A stretch of 64,000 nucleotides of DNA from Flavobacteriales bacterium (GTDB lineage: Bacteria; Bacteroidota; Bacteroidia; Flavobacteriales_D; Crocinitomicaceae): positions 1 through 64,000 of the forward strand of contig JABXHO010000050.1 in assembly GCA_013373595.1 (NCBI GenBank), in the 5' to 3' direction. Of this stretch, positions 42,468 through 50,204 are shown in pieces. Numbering within the stretch: the first letter of the stretch is position 1; the number at the start of each line of letters is the position of its first letter. The notes beneath the pieces were generated by a model. The model was not told the DNA's origin, searched no databases, and was given only the letters and a program-made list of their open reading frames with translations. Made by a program: the position numbers and the translations under genes.

Positions 42468-43484
42468 GTGAAAAATTGGATTTTACTTCTTATTTCTGGC
42501 TTTTTGACTGCTTTTGGGCATGCTCAGCAAGTGCCTCAGTATAGTCAATTTCTTCAAAATCAGTACATGGTGAACCCTGCATCCACGGGAGTGTATGATT
42601 TCATGAATGTTTCGCTTGGCGGACGTTTGCAGTGGGTAGGATTGGAAAATGCTCCGAAAACAACGTATTTGTATGTTTCTGCACCTGCTGCCAAATGGCG
42701 CAATCCTTCAATGAATAGAACCTACGGGACCATTCGAAGAGGAAATAAGCGTGTGCGACATCCAAGAGCACGCTACGGATCACTGGTTCATGCCTTTGGC
42801 GGTAGTTTTGTGGCAGATCAGTACGGACCGTTCCGTCAATTGAAAATGATGGGGACCTATGCTTTGCATTTACCGTTAAACAGAGATTTTAACTTGTCGT
42901 TTGGGACAAGTTTGGGGCTTTCCAATCGATCTTTCATTCCGGAGAATGCCCAAGTTTTAAGTGTCTTGACGAATACAGGAGTGTTCGACCAAACGTATGA
43001 TGCGTATGCAGCCAATCAGGGGGCGCAAAATACGATGGAGTTGGAAGGAGGATTGTATTTCCACGGAAAAGGTGGTTTCTTCGGTGTGTCAGCGACTCAG
43101 TTGACGAAGGATTACGTACAATTTGGCAATCGCGATTTCAATTTTGATCCAAGCATGCATTTGTTTGTGACTGGAGGAATGGAATTTCAGGTGAAACGTG
43201 ATTTAACGATTACTCCTGCGTTCTTAGTGAAATATGTGCGTCCTGCACCTGTTTCATTTGAGATAATGTCACAATTTGAATTCCAAGAACGTTATTGGGC
43301 GGCTGTTTCGTACCGACACAAGGATGCCATAGTGGCCAATCTGGGAATGTATGTTTCCAACCAATTTAAGCTTGGATATTCCTTTGATTTACCGATAACG
43401 CCTATTCGTAATTATAGTGCAGGAAGTCATGAGTTGGTCTTAACGCTGATGTTAGGTCGATCTTCAGGCGGAGCGAGTTTCTAA
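42468..43484 (+). CDS. PorP/SprF-family T9SS outer-membrane protein (second copy)
   Basis: 338 residues, GTG start, because a stop codon in frame lies 12 bases upstream and the signal peptide (MKNWILLLISGFLTAFGHAQ) starts here. It parallels the first copy: QVPQYSQFLQNQYMVNPASTGVYDF, LGGRLQWVGLENAPKTTYLYVSAP, FGTSLGLSNRSFIP, and a C-terminus SAGSHELVLTLMLGR. It carries a basic insertion (TIRRGNKRVRHPRARYGS) at about 83-100. The two copies bracket the PD40/SprB/OmpA-like gene, suggesting that one operon arose by duplication and serves two or more secreted substrates. Confidence 0.92.
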   Translation: MKNWILLLISGFLTAFGHAQQVPQYSQFLQNQYMVNPASTGVYDFMNVSLGGRLQWVGLENAPKTTYLYVSAPAAKWRNPSMNRTYGTIRRGNKRVRHPRARYGSLVHAFGGSFVADQYGPFRQLKMMGTYALHLPLNRDFNLSFGTSLGLSNRSFIPENAQVLSVLTNTGVFDQTYDAYAANQGAQNTMELEGGLYFHGKGGFFGVSATQLTKDYVQFGNRDFNFDPSMHLFVTGGMEFQVKRDLTITPAFLVKYVRPAPVSFEIMSQFEFQERYWAAVSYRHKDAIVANLGMYVSNQFKLGYSFDLPITPIRNYSAGSHELVLTLMLGRSSGGASF

Positions 43485-43655
43485 CGAAATCATCCAACGA
43501 TTGTTCGCGCCAGGGCGAAAGGCGATAGCTCGATGAAGCAGAAGTTACGTGGAAACTTGACAATTGCGTATAAGGATTAACAGCAAGTGTCTAGTAAAAC
43601 GAACTTATGCAAGTCGACTAAAGACTGGAGACCGTTCGGCGCCCAAGCGCATCCT
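43485..43655. other. Intergenic stretch with several short stems, possible RNA
   Basis: This 171-base gap between convergent genes looks richer in G and C than its surroundings and holds several self-complementary bits: CGCC/GGCG near 43510-43526, AAGTT/AACTT near 43551, AGTCGACT near 43613, GGCGCC near 43639. Distant CGAAC/GTTCG arms could close part of it. No known RNA family is recognised and no T-run follows, so this is a description only. Confidence 0.3.
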
Positions 43656-44756
43656 TTATTGAATCATTACTTTTTCTGAGGCAATTGTATGCCCCGCTTT
43701 GTTTTTTAAGCGAATAAGGTACATTCCTGCATTGAGTTGCGATACACGAATGCTTTTCTCGGTGGTGCTTTGTATCAACTTCCCATTGATGGAATAAATT
43801 TCTGCCGTGTTTGCATTTGGTGCATGTATGTGAATAACATCTGTGGCAGGATTCGGGAAAACGGAATACGAAGTATTCGAAAGAGAAGGTGAGACGGTAT
43901 TGGCGGCACTCATCTTCAAGCGGAAGAGTCCAGAAGATCCTGCAAAGCTTTCTTCGGTAGAAATGTAGTAATTGTTTGCACTGATGGGGGCAATCCCTTC
44001 GAGTTGATACGAATAACCTGAAGGAAGTTGGATTTGTGTTCGGACAACATCGGCTGCGGAGAACTGTGTTCCTGCAATATTTCCAATTTCCACTACGAAA
44101 GGATAAGTGAATGCGTATGCTGAAAGCATAATGGTATTCGACGCTTGATTGAAATGTGCTCCGGTAATGAGTCCATCAACATTAATGCTGTCAACTCGAG
44201 GAAGGGAATAGTTTCCTGGTGTTTTTGGAAGCGCGTAGATATTGGTCCACATGTTTCCCCAGTTTTTGGTGAAAATATACAAGCTGTCGTTCCAAGAAAT
44301 AATAGCTTCTGCATCGTAATTGGTTGAAAAGGTTGTGGAGGTGAAGTCGGTTTGGTCGGCGTAGTTGAAGGAAATGGTTTCAGCAGAAACAGTGTCGTTG
44401 GGTGTGTTTAGATAATCGGAAATGAAAAGTCTGTACACGCGCAAATTTGTCCGTGATCCATTGTTGTTCCCGAAATCGGCAATGTACATATAGGTGTCAT
44501 CGAAACAGATGTCTTCCCAGTCCACATTTGTTGCATTTTGGATAACAACGGTTCGTTGGATGTTTCCTGTTGTGCTGTCTATTTCGTACAAAGCGGCAGC
44601 TCCTCCTGAATCGTTGTGAGTGATTAATCGGTTATCGAGTAATACGAGTCCAGATGTTTCTATGAGGTTGTTTTGAAGCGGCGTTACCAAGTCGACTTGT
44701 TGCGCATTTCCCGCAATTGGAAACGTAAATAGAAGAAGTGCAATTAGTGTTTTCAT
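43656..44756 (-). CDS. Secreted protein with T9SS sorting domain
   Basis: 366 residues from the ATG at 44756 (upstream in-frame ATG adds an unrelated segment before the signal peptide MKTLIALLLFTFPIAGNAQ). The mature part shows repeated beta-propeller-like strands: ETSGLVLLDNRLITHNDSGGAAALYEID, WEDICFDDTYMYIADFGNNNG, YDAEAIISWNDSLYIFTKNWGN and QLEGIAPISANNYYISTEE. A T9SS type A sorting domain follows from about residue 295 (YSVFPNPATDVIHIH). The NDSGG and ADFGNN wording is like that of extracellular phosphatase or esterase-like propellers, but no catalytic site is sure. Confidence 0.82.
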   Translation of the reverse strand: MKTLIALLLFTFPIAGNAQQVDLVTPLQNNLIETSGLVLLDNRLITHNDSGGAAALYEIDSTTGNIQRTVVIQNATNVDWEDICFDDTYMYIADFGNNNGSRTNLRVYRLFISDYLNTPNDTVSAETISFNYADQTDFTSTTFSTNYDAEAIISWNDSLYIFTKNWGNMWTNIYALPKTPGNYSLPRVDSINVDGLITGAHFNQASNTIMLSAYAFTYPFVVEIGNIAGTQFSAADVVRTQIQLPSGYSYQLEGIAPISANNYYISTEESFAGSSGLFRLKMSAANTVSPSLSNTSYSVFPNPATDVIHIHAPNANTAEIYSINGKLIQSTTEKSIRVSQLNAGMYLIRLKNKAGHTIASEKVMIQ

Positions 44757-44901
44757 ATACTCATCGTAAGTTACAGGAAATTTTGATATGAAAACTGGGG
44801 ACAGGCCACAGAGTTCGAGTGCCTCACCCCTCAGCTCATAAGACAAAGTGGAGGGTGCGGTCCTCGAATCCTGGTTTTATCCTTGTAACTTTTAATCTTG
44901 T

Positions 44902-46191
44902 TTAGACGTCAATACCTTTCAGCATTTTCTTCCAGTAGAGGTAGGGCAGGATGTATTTTTTTAGCCACCAAAGTCTTCTGTGTTCTTTGGATGAATCGCT
45001 AATGAACATGCGCTTCAGTTTTGGGTCTGGAGTGAAGTTTGAGTCGTAATCGAACTCGGCCAATACCATTTTTCCATATCCTGTAACGAGTGGACAAGAG
45101 GAGTAACCGTTGTATTCTTTGTCTCCAATTGCTTGAGCATTGATCAAACGTGAGATGTTCTCCACCACGATTGGAACTTGCTTTCTAATGGCTGCTCCCG
45201 TTTTTGCTGTTGGCAATGCCGCTGCGTCACCAATTCCAAAGATGTTTGCGAATTTATTGTGTTGAAGCGTCCCAATGTTCACGTCAATCCATCCAGCATC
45301 GTTTGCTAAAATGGAGTTCTTGATGAAGTCGGGGGCTGTTTGCGGTGGCGCCAAGTGTAGCATGTCGAACTTGATGCCGTAGCGTCCATCTTTATGGATG
45401 AGGTCAATATCTTTTCTGTTGTAATTGATGGTGGTATCAGTAATTTTGGCTTTATCTTCCATAATCACACATCCACCTGTGTCAGGCTCTTTTGTGATTT
45501 CGTACCATGCAATTTGATTCTTACCATCTACTTCAACCAACTTGTGGTGAAAGCGTAAATTGATGTCTTTTCGATCCACCACTTCCATCAAGGTTTTTGC
45601 AATCGGTTTTACACCAAAAATGACACTTCCTGGTGTGGCGAACACAACATTTGTTTTATCGCGTACTCCTGCTTTTTTGAAGTGATCTTCGGCTAAGTAC
45701 ATGATTTTTTGTGGGGCTCCACCACATTTGATGGGTGTGGCTGGCTGTGTAAAAAGTGCCGTTCCTCCTTTGAAATTCTTGAGAACTTTCCACGTGAATT
45801 TTGGATCGGTATAGTTACTACACACAACGCCCTTGTCGATAGCTTCTTCTAATCCTTTTACTAATGAATTATCGATTTTGATTCCGGGCGATAATACCAA
45901 GAAATCGTATTCGATACGCGTGCCATTTTTCGTAATTACTGTATTGTTTTCGGGTTCGAATGATTCTGCGTATTCTTTGATCCAATTAACACCGTCTGGC
46001 ATTACAGAAGCCATGGTTCTTTTGGTTTTTTCGAAGTCGTATGTGTTGGCGCCTACAAGTGTCCAAGCGGGCTGGTAATAGTGGTATTCGGCTGGCTCGA
46101 GTACTGTCACTTTCACATTTCCTTTCCTTAGAAGCTGTGCCGCAGTCATGATCCCTCCTGTTCCGCCTCCTATGATTAATATGTGTTTCAT
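44902..46191 (-). CDS. sqr: Sulfide:quinone oxidoreductase (SQOR-like type)
   Basis: 429 residues. The N-terminal FAD site is ILIIGGGTGGIMTAAQL (4-20), and YYQPAWTLVGA (39-49) is a family hallmark. The two redox cysteines appear to be those in PATPIKCGGAPQKIMYLAEDH (about residue 155) and NGYSSCPLVTGYGKMVLAEF (about 375). The second FAD contact is NIFGIGDAAALPTAKTGAA. This wording matches the mitochondrial-type SQOR rather than flavocytochrome c. It oxidises sulfide to persulfide/polysulfur and passes electrons to menaquinone. The C-terminal basic helix (WWLKKYILPYLYWKKMLKG) would dock it to the membrane. A palindrome like that of the peroxiredoxin gene lies upstream. Confidence 0.88.
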   Translation of the reverse strand: MKHILIIGGGTGGIMTAAQLLRKGNVKVTVLEPAEYHYYQPAWTLVGANTYDFEKTKRTMASVMPDGVNWIKEYAESFEPENNTVITKNGTRIEYDFLVLSPGIKIDNSLVKGLEEAIDKGVVCSNYTDPKFTWKVLKNFKGGTALFTQPATPIKCGGAPQKIMYLAEDHFKKAGVRDKTNVVFATPGSVIFGVKPIAKTLMEVVDRKDINLRFHHKLVEVDGKNQIAWYEITKEPDTGGCVIMEDKAKITDTTINYNRKDIDLIHKDGRYGIKFDMLHLAPPQTAPDFIKNSILANDAGWIDVNIGTLQHNKFANIFGIGDAAALPTAKTGAAIRKQVPIVVENISRLINAQAIGDKEYNGYSSCPLVTGYGKMVLAEFDYDSNFTPDPKLKRMFISDSSKEHRRLWWLKKYILPYLYWKKMLKGIDV

Positions 46192-46239
46192 AATCTGTCG
46201 TTTAGATTCTAAAGTTGGAATAAGTGAAGCCCAATTGCA

Positions 46240-46253
46240 GTAACAAATGTTAC
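46240..46253. promoter_or_regulatory. Crp/Fnr-like palindrome upstream of sqr
   Basis: GTAACAAATGTTAC: perfect GTAACA/TGTTAC arms, with GCA before and A after on the plus strand, as at 16414-16427. Its centre is about 55 bases before the sqr ATG. The AAnnTTTA-like sequence 22 bases from the palindrome (46210-46217) is a poor -7 box, in keeping with activator dependence. Confidence 0.65.
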
Positions 46254-46334
46254 ATTGCTGGTTGATAGAAGGTTGGATTCGTCTGAAAACGAAGAGCGAT
46301 TTAATTTTAGCGTTTGTGTAGGTTTTTCCGCGTA

Positions 46335-48035
46335 CTAATTAAACTTTATCGCTTTCACCGGATTGATTCGGGCGATAACCATACTTGGAATAATCAATGC
46401 GCTCAAGCACACCACAAGCGTCCCAACATTTAAGAGTAGCCAGTGCCAAATGTTGATTTCAATTGGGACTTGACTCAGGTAATAGACTTCTGGATCGAGA
46501 GGAATCAAGCCAAAGTATTTTTGGGCAAGGCAGATTCCCAATCCGATGAGATTTCCCCAGAGCATTCCGCGTCCGATGAGGAATCCAGATTGAATCAAGA
46601 AGATTTTTCGGATGCTCCAATTGTTGGCTCCCATGGCTTTCATCATTCCGATGAAGTTTGACCGAATCAGGATCAATACAAGTAGGGCAGATCCCATGTT
46701 GATGATGCCAATCACAATCATTAGCACCAAAATGATGATCACGTTTAGGTCTAAAAATCCGAGCCATACGAAGATGTCGGGTTCGTTTTCAATGATACTG
46801 GAAGCTTGCAGTACATCACCATTCGGCATCATGATCATTTCGACTCGCGCTCGTGTTCGAGCAAGCGTTTCATCTAGCTTTTCCCAATCGTTCACCATGA
46901 TTTCAAAACCACTGATGTATTCGTGCGAACTTCCTTTTCCGTCGATGATTTCAACAACAATACGTTTTGTTCCATCGTCGAGAGCGAATTTTGTCCCGTC
47001 TTCATTTAAGTATTCGCGCTCCAGTTCACCCTCTTCGTTCAATTCGAAATAACAACGGTATTCCGCTCCTTCTTCAACGGTGATTTTTAAGTAAGCCGTA
47101 TCTGGAATAGCTGATTCTGCCATGATTTCACGTGGATTTGTCCAATAATCCGTGGCAATCAATCGGATAGTGGTGTCTTTGTGTGGACACAGGGAAAAGC
47201 CCATGTAGGTATCAAAACCATTCCCCCAATCGTATCTGAAATTGACACCGTTTCCACCCGTCACATTTCCTTTAATAACAAGCTGTCCATTGATGATGGT
47301 ATCCGCAACTTCTATACTCGCTTTAATTCCCCAATCGTTCAGTTTCTGTACCGCTCCGAGGCTTCCAAGTACCACTTGTTTATCAAACTCTTCAAGTCCA
47401 GTTTCGTAAATTCCCGCAATCACAAATTTTCGCTTGACAGGTTGTTGCTTCACGAAAAATGCACTTACGCGATCACCAACTTTGTAGTTGAGATCAACAG
47501 CTAATTTTTTGGAAATCACTAGCTGGTTTTCTGTTGAATCGTGTCCGAATGTGGGAAGTACTCCTTCGAGCAAGTAATTTTTGAAAAAGGTCCAATCGTA
47601 GTCGGCGTCTACTCCTTTGATGACGGCTCCTTGAACTTGGTATTGACTCTCAGTAGTGTCTTTTCCATTTGCCAATTTGTAGGAAATGTCTCGTTCTTCT
47701 GATTGAAGCAAAACAGGTTTGTATCCTACTGGAGAGATGGATTTAATTCCAGGGTCTGCTTTTAGGTCGGCGAGAAAGGATTGCGATTTTTGAACGGGAT
47801 CACTTTCGTAGATCGAGTTCTCGCTTGCCTCCATAATGAAAATATGCGATCCGAACCCGCTTACTTTTTGGCGTACTTCTTGCTGAAAACCTGTTACAAC
47901 GGCAATGGTGATCAAATTTACGATCACGGCCAGAGCAATACTAATGACAGAGATTCGAACAATAGGTTTAGAAACTTTCTTACCTTGCACGACACTCTTG
48001 AGCGTTTTCTTTGATATGAAATATTCGAATGCCAA
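46335..48035 (-). CDS. FtsX-like ABC permease (LolC/LolE type)
   Basis: 566 residues if it starts at the TTG at 48035; an ATG at 48089 would add 18. I prefer the TTG because family members begin with a segment like MxFEYFIAxR, matching LAFEYFISKK, and because the ATG would overlap the divergent gene. TM helices lie at about 28-50, 422-446, 472-495 and 530-552 with a large periplasmic domain (about 55-415) between the first two. VRISVISIALAVIVNLITIAVVTGFQQEV and FIGMMKAMGANNWSIRKIFL are LolE marks. It would extract lipoproteins from the inner membrane. The extra beta segments (ITVEEGAEYRCYFELNEEG) in the periplasmic part make it longer than E. coli LolE. Confidence 0.82.
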   Translation of the reverse strand: MAFEYFISKKTLKSVVQGKKVSKPIVRISVISIALAVIVNLITIAVVTGFQQEVRQKVSGFGSHIFIMEASENSIYESDPVQKSQSFLADLKADPGIKSISPVGYKPVLLQSEERDISYKLANGKDTTESQYQVQGAVIKGVDADYDWTFFKNYLLEGVLPTFGHDSTENQLVISKKLAVDLNYKVGDRVSAFFVKQQPVKRKFVIAGIYETGLEEFDKQVVLGSLGAVQKLNDWGIKASIEVADTIINGQLVIKGNVTGGNGVNFRYDWGNGFDTYMGFSLCPHKDTTIRLIATDYWTNPREIMAESAIPDTAYLKITVEEGAEYRCYFELNEEGELEREYLNEDGTKFALDDGTKRIVVEIIDGKGSSHEYISGFEIMVNDWEKLDETLARTRARVEMIMMPNGDVLQASSIIENEPDIFVWLGFLDLNVIIILVLMIVIGIINMGSALLVLILIRSNFIGMMKAMGANNWSIRKIFLIQSGFLIGRGMLWGNLIGLGICLAQKYFGLIPLDPEVYYLSQVPIEINIWHWLLLNVGTLVVCLSALIIPSMVIARINPVKAIKFN

Positions 48036-48078
48036 CTTTTCGGAAACTTTTCGGCTAAAGTACACAAAGGTTTTGTGC

Positions 48079-49278
48079 TTGAAAAGCATTTTTATTTTTT
48101 TGATCGCTTCGTGCGGCTACAGCAATGCGCCTCAACATGACGAGGGTAGATCTGTTTTTGTGAACGATCAGATTGAACGACTACTTCCTGTTTCTGTGGG
48201 GGCAGAGCAAACGACTAATTATCTTCCTATGTTGGAAGGAAAAAAGGTGGGAATAGTTGGTAATCAGTCATCTTTGATTGGTGAAACGCACTTGGTCGAT
48301 TCGCTGTTGAGTTTGAATATCGACGTAATCAAAGTTTTTTCGCCTGAGCACGGTTTCCGTGGAGACGCTGATGCTGGTGAGCATGTATCCAGCGAAAGAG
48401 ATCAAAAAACGGGCTTACCGATTGTTTCCTTGTATGGGAAAAACAAAAAGCCAACGCAAGATCAACTGAAAGGATTGGACATCGTTGTGTTCGATATTCA
48501 AGATGTCGGCGTTCGATTCTACACCTATATTTCAACGCTTCACTACGTGATGGAAGCCTGTGCGGAAGCCAATATTCCCGTAATCGTTCTGGATCGACCC
48601 AACCCGAACGGGCACTATGTGGACGGTCCTGTTTTGGACATGAAATACGCTTCGTTTGTGGGCATGCATCCCGTGCCGATTGTATACGGAATGACCATTG
48701 GCGAATACGGTAAGATGATCAACGGCGAAGGTTGGTTGGAGAACGATCTGAACTGCGATTTAACCGTAATTCCGTGTAAAAACTACGATCATAACACGCC
48801 TTACTCACTGCCTGTTCCGCCATCTCCGAATTTACGATCGGATGTTTCCATTCAGCTTTATCCAAGTTTATGCTTGTTGGAAGCCACAACGGTTTCTGTT
48901 GGACGTGGAACTGATGGGCCGTTCGAGCGCTACGGTCATCCTGATTTCCCCGAAATGGACTTCTCATTTACACCGAAGTCAGGACCAGGATCGAAGAATC
49001 CAAAACACGAAGGCGAGAAATGCTATGGCTACAACATGGGCGATCAGGAAGACCGAAGAGAAACCCGTTTTGAGTTGAATTTCTTATTGAATTCGAACAA
49101 ATTGTTGAAGGGAAAAACCTTTGTAGATCGCACAAGAATGTTCAACCTCCTTGCAGGAAATGATGTCTTGATTCAACAATTGAAGAATGGAACGTCGGAA
49201 GAAGACATTCGCGCTTCTTGGGAAGAAAAGTTGAATGATTTTAAGTTGATTCGGGAGAAGTATTTGGTGTATGAGTAG
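48079..49278 (+). CDS. namZ: Exo-beta-N-acetylmuramidase NamZ-like lipoprotein (DUF1343)
   Basis: About 399 residues from the TTG at 48079, the only start that gives a compact lipoprotein signal (KSIFIFLIASC, lipobox IASC). The DUF1343 core is clear: GKKVGIVGNQSSLIGETHLVDSL, KVFSPEHGFRGDADAGEHV, DIQDVGVRFYTYISTLHY, VLDRPNPNGHYVDGP and ATTVSVGRGTDGPFERYGHP. Characterised members (YbbC of Bacillus, GH171; Tannerella NamZ) release terminal MurNAc from peptidoglycan fragments. It would act in the periplasm or on the surface in cell-wall recycling. It is divergent from the LolE-like gene with about 43 bases between the preferred starts, leaving room for one compact promoter pair. Confidence 0.87.
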   Translation: MKSIFIFLIASCGYSNAPQHDEGRSVFVNDQIERLLPVSVGAEQTTNYLPMLEGKKVGIVGNQSSLIGETHLVDSLLSLNIDVIKVFSPEHGFRGDADAGEHVSSERDQKTGLPIVSLYGKNKKPTQDQLKGLDIVVFDIQDVGVRFYTYISTLHYVMEACAEANIPVIVLDRPNPNGHYVDGPVLDMKYASFVGMHPVPIVYGMTIGEYGKMINGEGWLENDLNCDLTVIPCKNYDHNTPYSLPVPPSPNLRSDVSIQLYPSLCLLEATTVSVGRGTDGPFERYGHPDFPEMDFSFTPKSGPGSKNPKHEGEKCYGYNMGDQEDRRETRFELNFLLNSNKLLKGKTFVDRTRMFNLLAGNDVLIQQLKNGTSEEDIRASWEEKLNDFKLIREKYLVYE

Positions 49279-49620
49279 GAGAGGAAACTAGTTATACAAT
49301 GATCCAAATTCCTCATTCCGAAAACTTCTCAATTAAAAAAAATCCAAAGTGCGGGGTAAGCATCGTTGTATCCAATGCCCAAAAAACAACTCTTTTTATA
49401 GTTTCATTTTTGATTCAGTCGTACTTAAGTCGTCGTATTGATTACGCTATGTGGAAATGCGCCGAACTTGTTTTCCCGAAGCTGGGAGTCGTTTAGATCG
49501 TAGTTAGCAACAATTGCCATATCCGAGAGAAGTTGACTTCCGAAACTAGCAAGAAGTTAAATTTATAATTGTAACCAGGTGATCGTTTAATCATTATTCA
49601 AACACTAGTCAGTATTGAAT
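49279..49620. other. Intergenic region before the lipocalin-like gene
   Basis: About 340 bases, AT-rich, without a convincing gene. A 65-codon frame (49299-49496) has no recognisable features. It contains the first of two matching 17-18 base segments that flank the next gene (49512-49529). Confidence 0.45.
49512..49529 (+). repeat. Left flank repeat of the lipocalin-like gene
   Basis: AATTGCCATATCCGAGAG, matched by AATTCCATATTCGAGAG at 50073-50089 with one substitution and one missing base. Each is near a TAGCAACAAT / GCTAACAATG sequence. Confidence 0.5.
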
Positions 49621-50052
49621 ATGCAGAAGACAATTTCCTTCATATTTATTTTTGCTTGTTTGAACTCAATTGCTCAAATACAAGATTCTGTAGGATACAA
49701 TCCACACTTGATTGGTAATTGGGAATTACATTCCTATGTCTTCTTACATGAGAATGATACCATTAAAATTCATAAAGATTCAGTCTACTGGAACGTAATA
49801 ATAAGAATCGAGACTGATTCAATTACGGAAGATCTAATATCAACAGGTAAGAGAAAAGATTTACCGAATATTACTGATAAATGTACTTGGTCAATTTATA
49901 GGGAAGAAACTCGAATATGGATAACAATTCCATGCGGTAGCAACAATGTTGGGGGAGCGCATGAAATAATTTTCGTGTCCGAAACGGAATTGTGCACCCT
50001 ATATTCAATAGATGAAACACCAGTAAAGCTATTATTTCAAAGGGTTGATTGA
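49621..50052 (+). CDS. Small secreted lipocalin-like protein
   Basis: 143 residues, signal peptide about 1-18 (ending NSIAQ). The N-terminal LIGNWELHSYVF segment is the GxW start of a lipocalin-like beta barrel, and alternating strands follow (WNVIIRIETDSITEDLIS, TWSIYREETRIWITIP, HEIIFVSETELCTLYSI). Base composition looks more AT-rich than in the neighbours, and the gene is flanked by short matching repeats, hinting at recent arrival. The ligand is unknown, and the family call rests on a short motif. Confidence 0.62.
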   Translation: MQKTISFIFIFACLNSIAQIQDSVGYNPHLIGNWELHSYVFLHENDTIKIHKDSVYWNVIIRIETDSITEDLISTGKRKDLPNITDKCTWSIYREETRIWITIPCGSNNVGGAHEIIFVSETELCTLYSIDETPVKLLFQRVD

Positions 50053-50072
50053 CTGATGCTAACAATGCTTTA

Positions 50073-50089
50073 AATTCCATATTCGAGAG
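50073..50089 (+). repeat. Right flank repeat of the lipocalin-like gene
   Basis: AATTCCATATTCGAGAG, the partner of 49512-49529; it begins 20 bases after the stop codon and follows GCTAACAATGCTTT. Confidence 0.5.
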
Positions 50090-50129
50090 GTAGCACGAAA
50101 GTATAGCTGAGAGCCGATATGTACAAAAA

Positions 50130-50171
50130 AATCGCCCCTTCTCCCGATTACTATCAGGTGAAGGGGCGATT
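50130..50171. terminator. Strong intrinsic terminator after the lamin-tail gene
   Basis: AATCGCCCCTTC and GAAGGGGCGATT make a perfect 12-bp stem around an 18-base loop. On the minus strand it is followed by a T-run, so it terminates the 50205-52958 gene, starting 33 bases after its stop. Confidence 0.9.
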
Positions 50172-50204
50172 AATATGAACGTGAGACCTTGTCTCTTTTA
50201 CGTT

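Noticed and set aside
44795-44885. tRNA-like stretch (CTCGAATCC T-loop-like word, CAGCTCATAAG D-arm-like word, CCCTC/GAGGG stem)
   Set aside because: No acceptor stem, no matching T-stem and no CCA end can be built on either strand; at most a decayed fragment.
49299-49496. 65-codon frame after the NamZ gene
   Set aside because: No signal peptide, domain or start context; composition like non-coding DNA. Kept only as intergenic.
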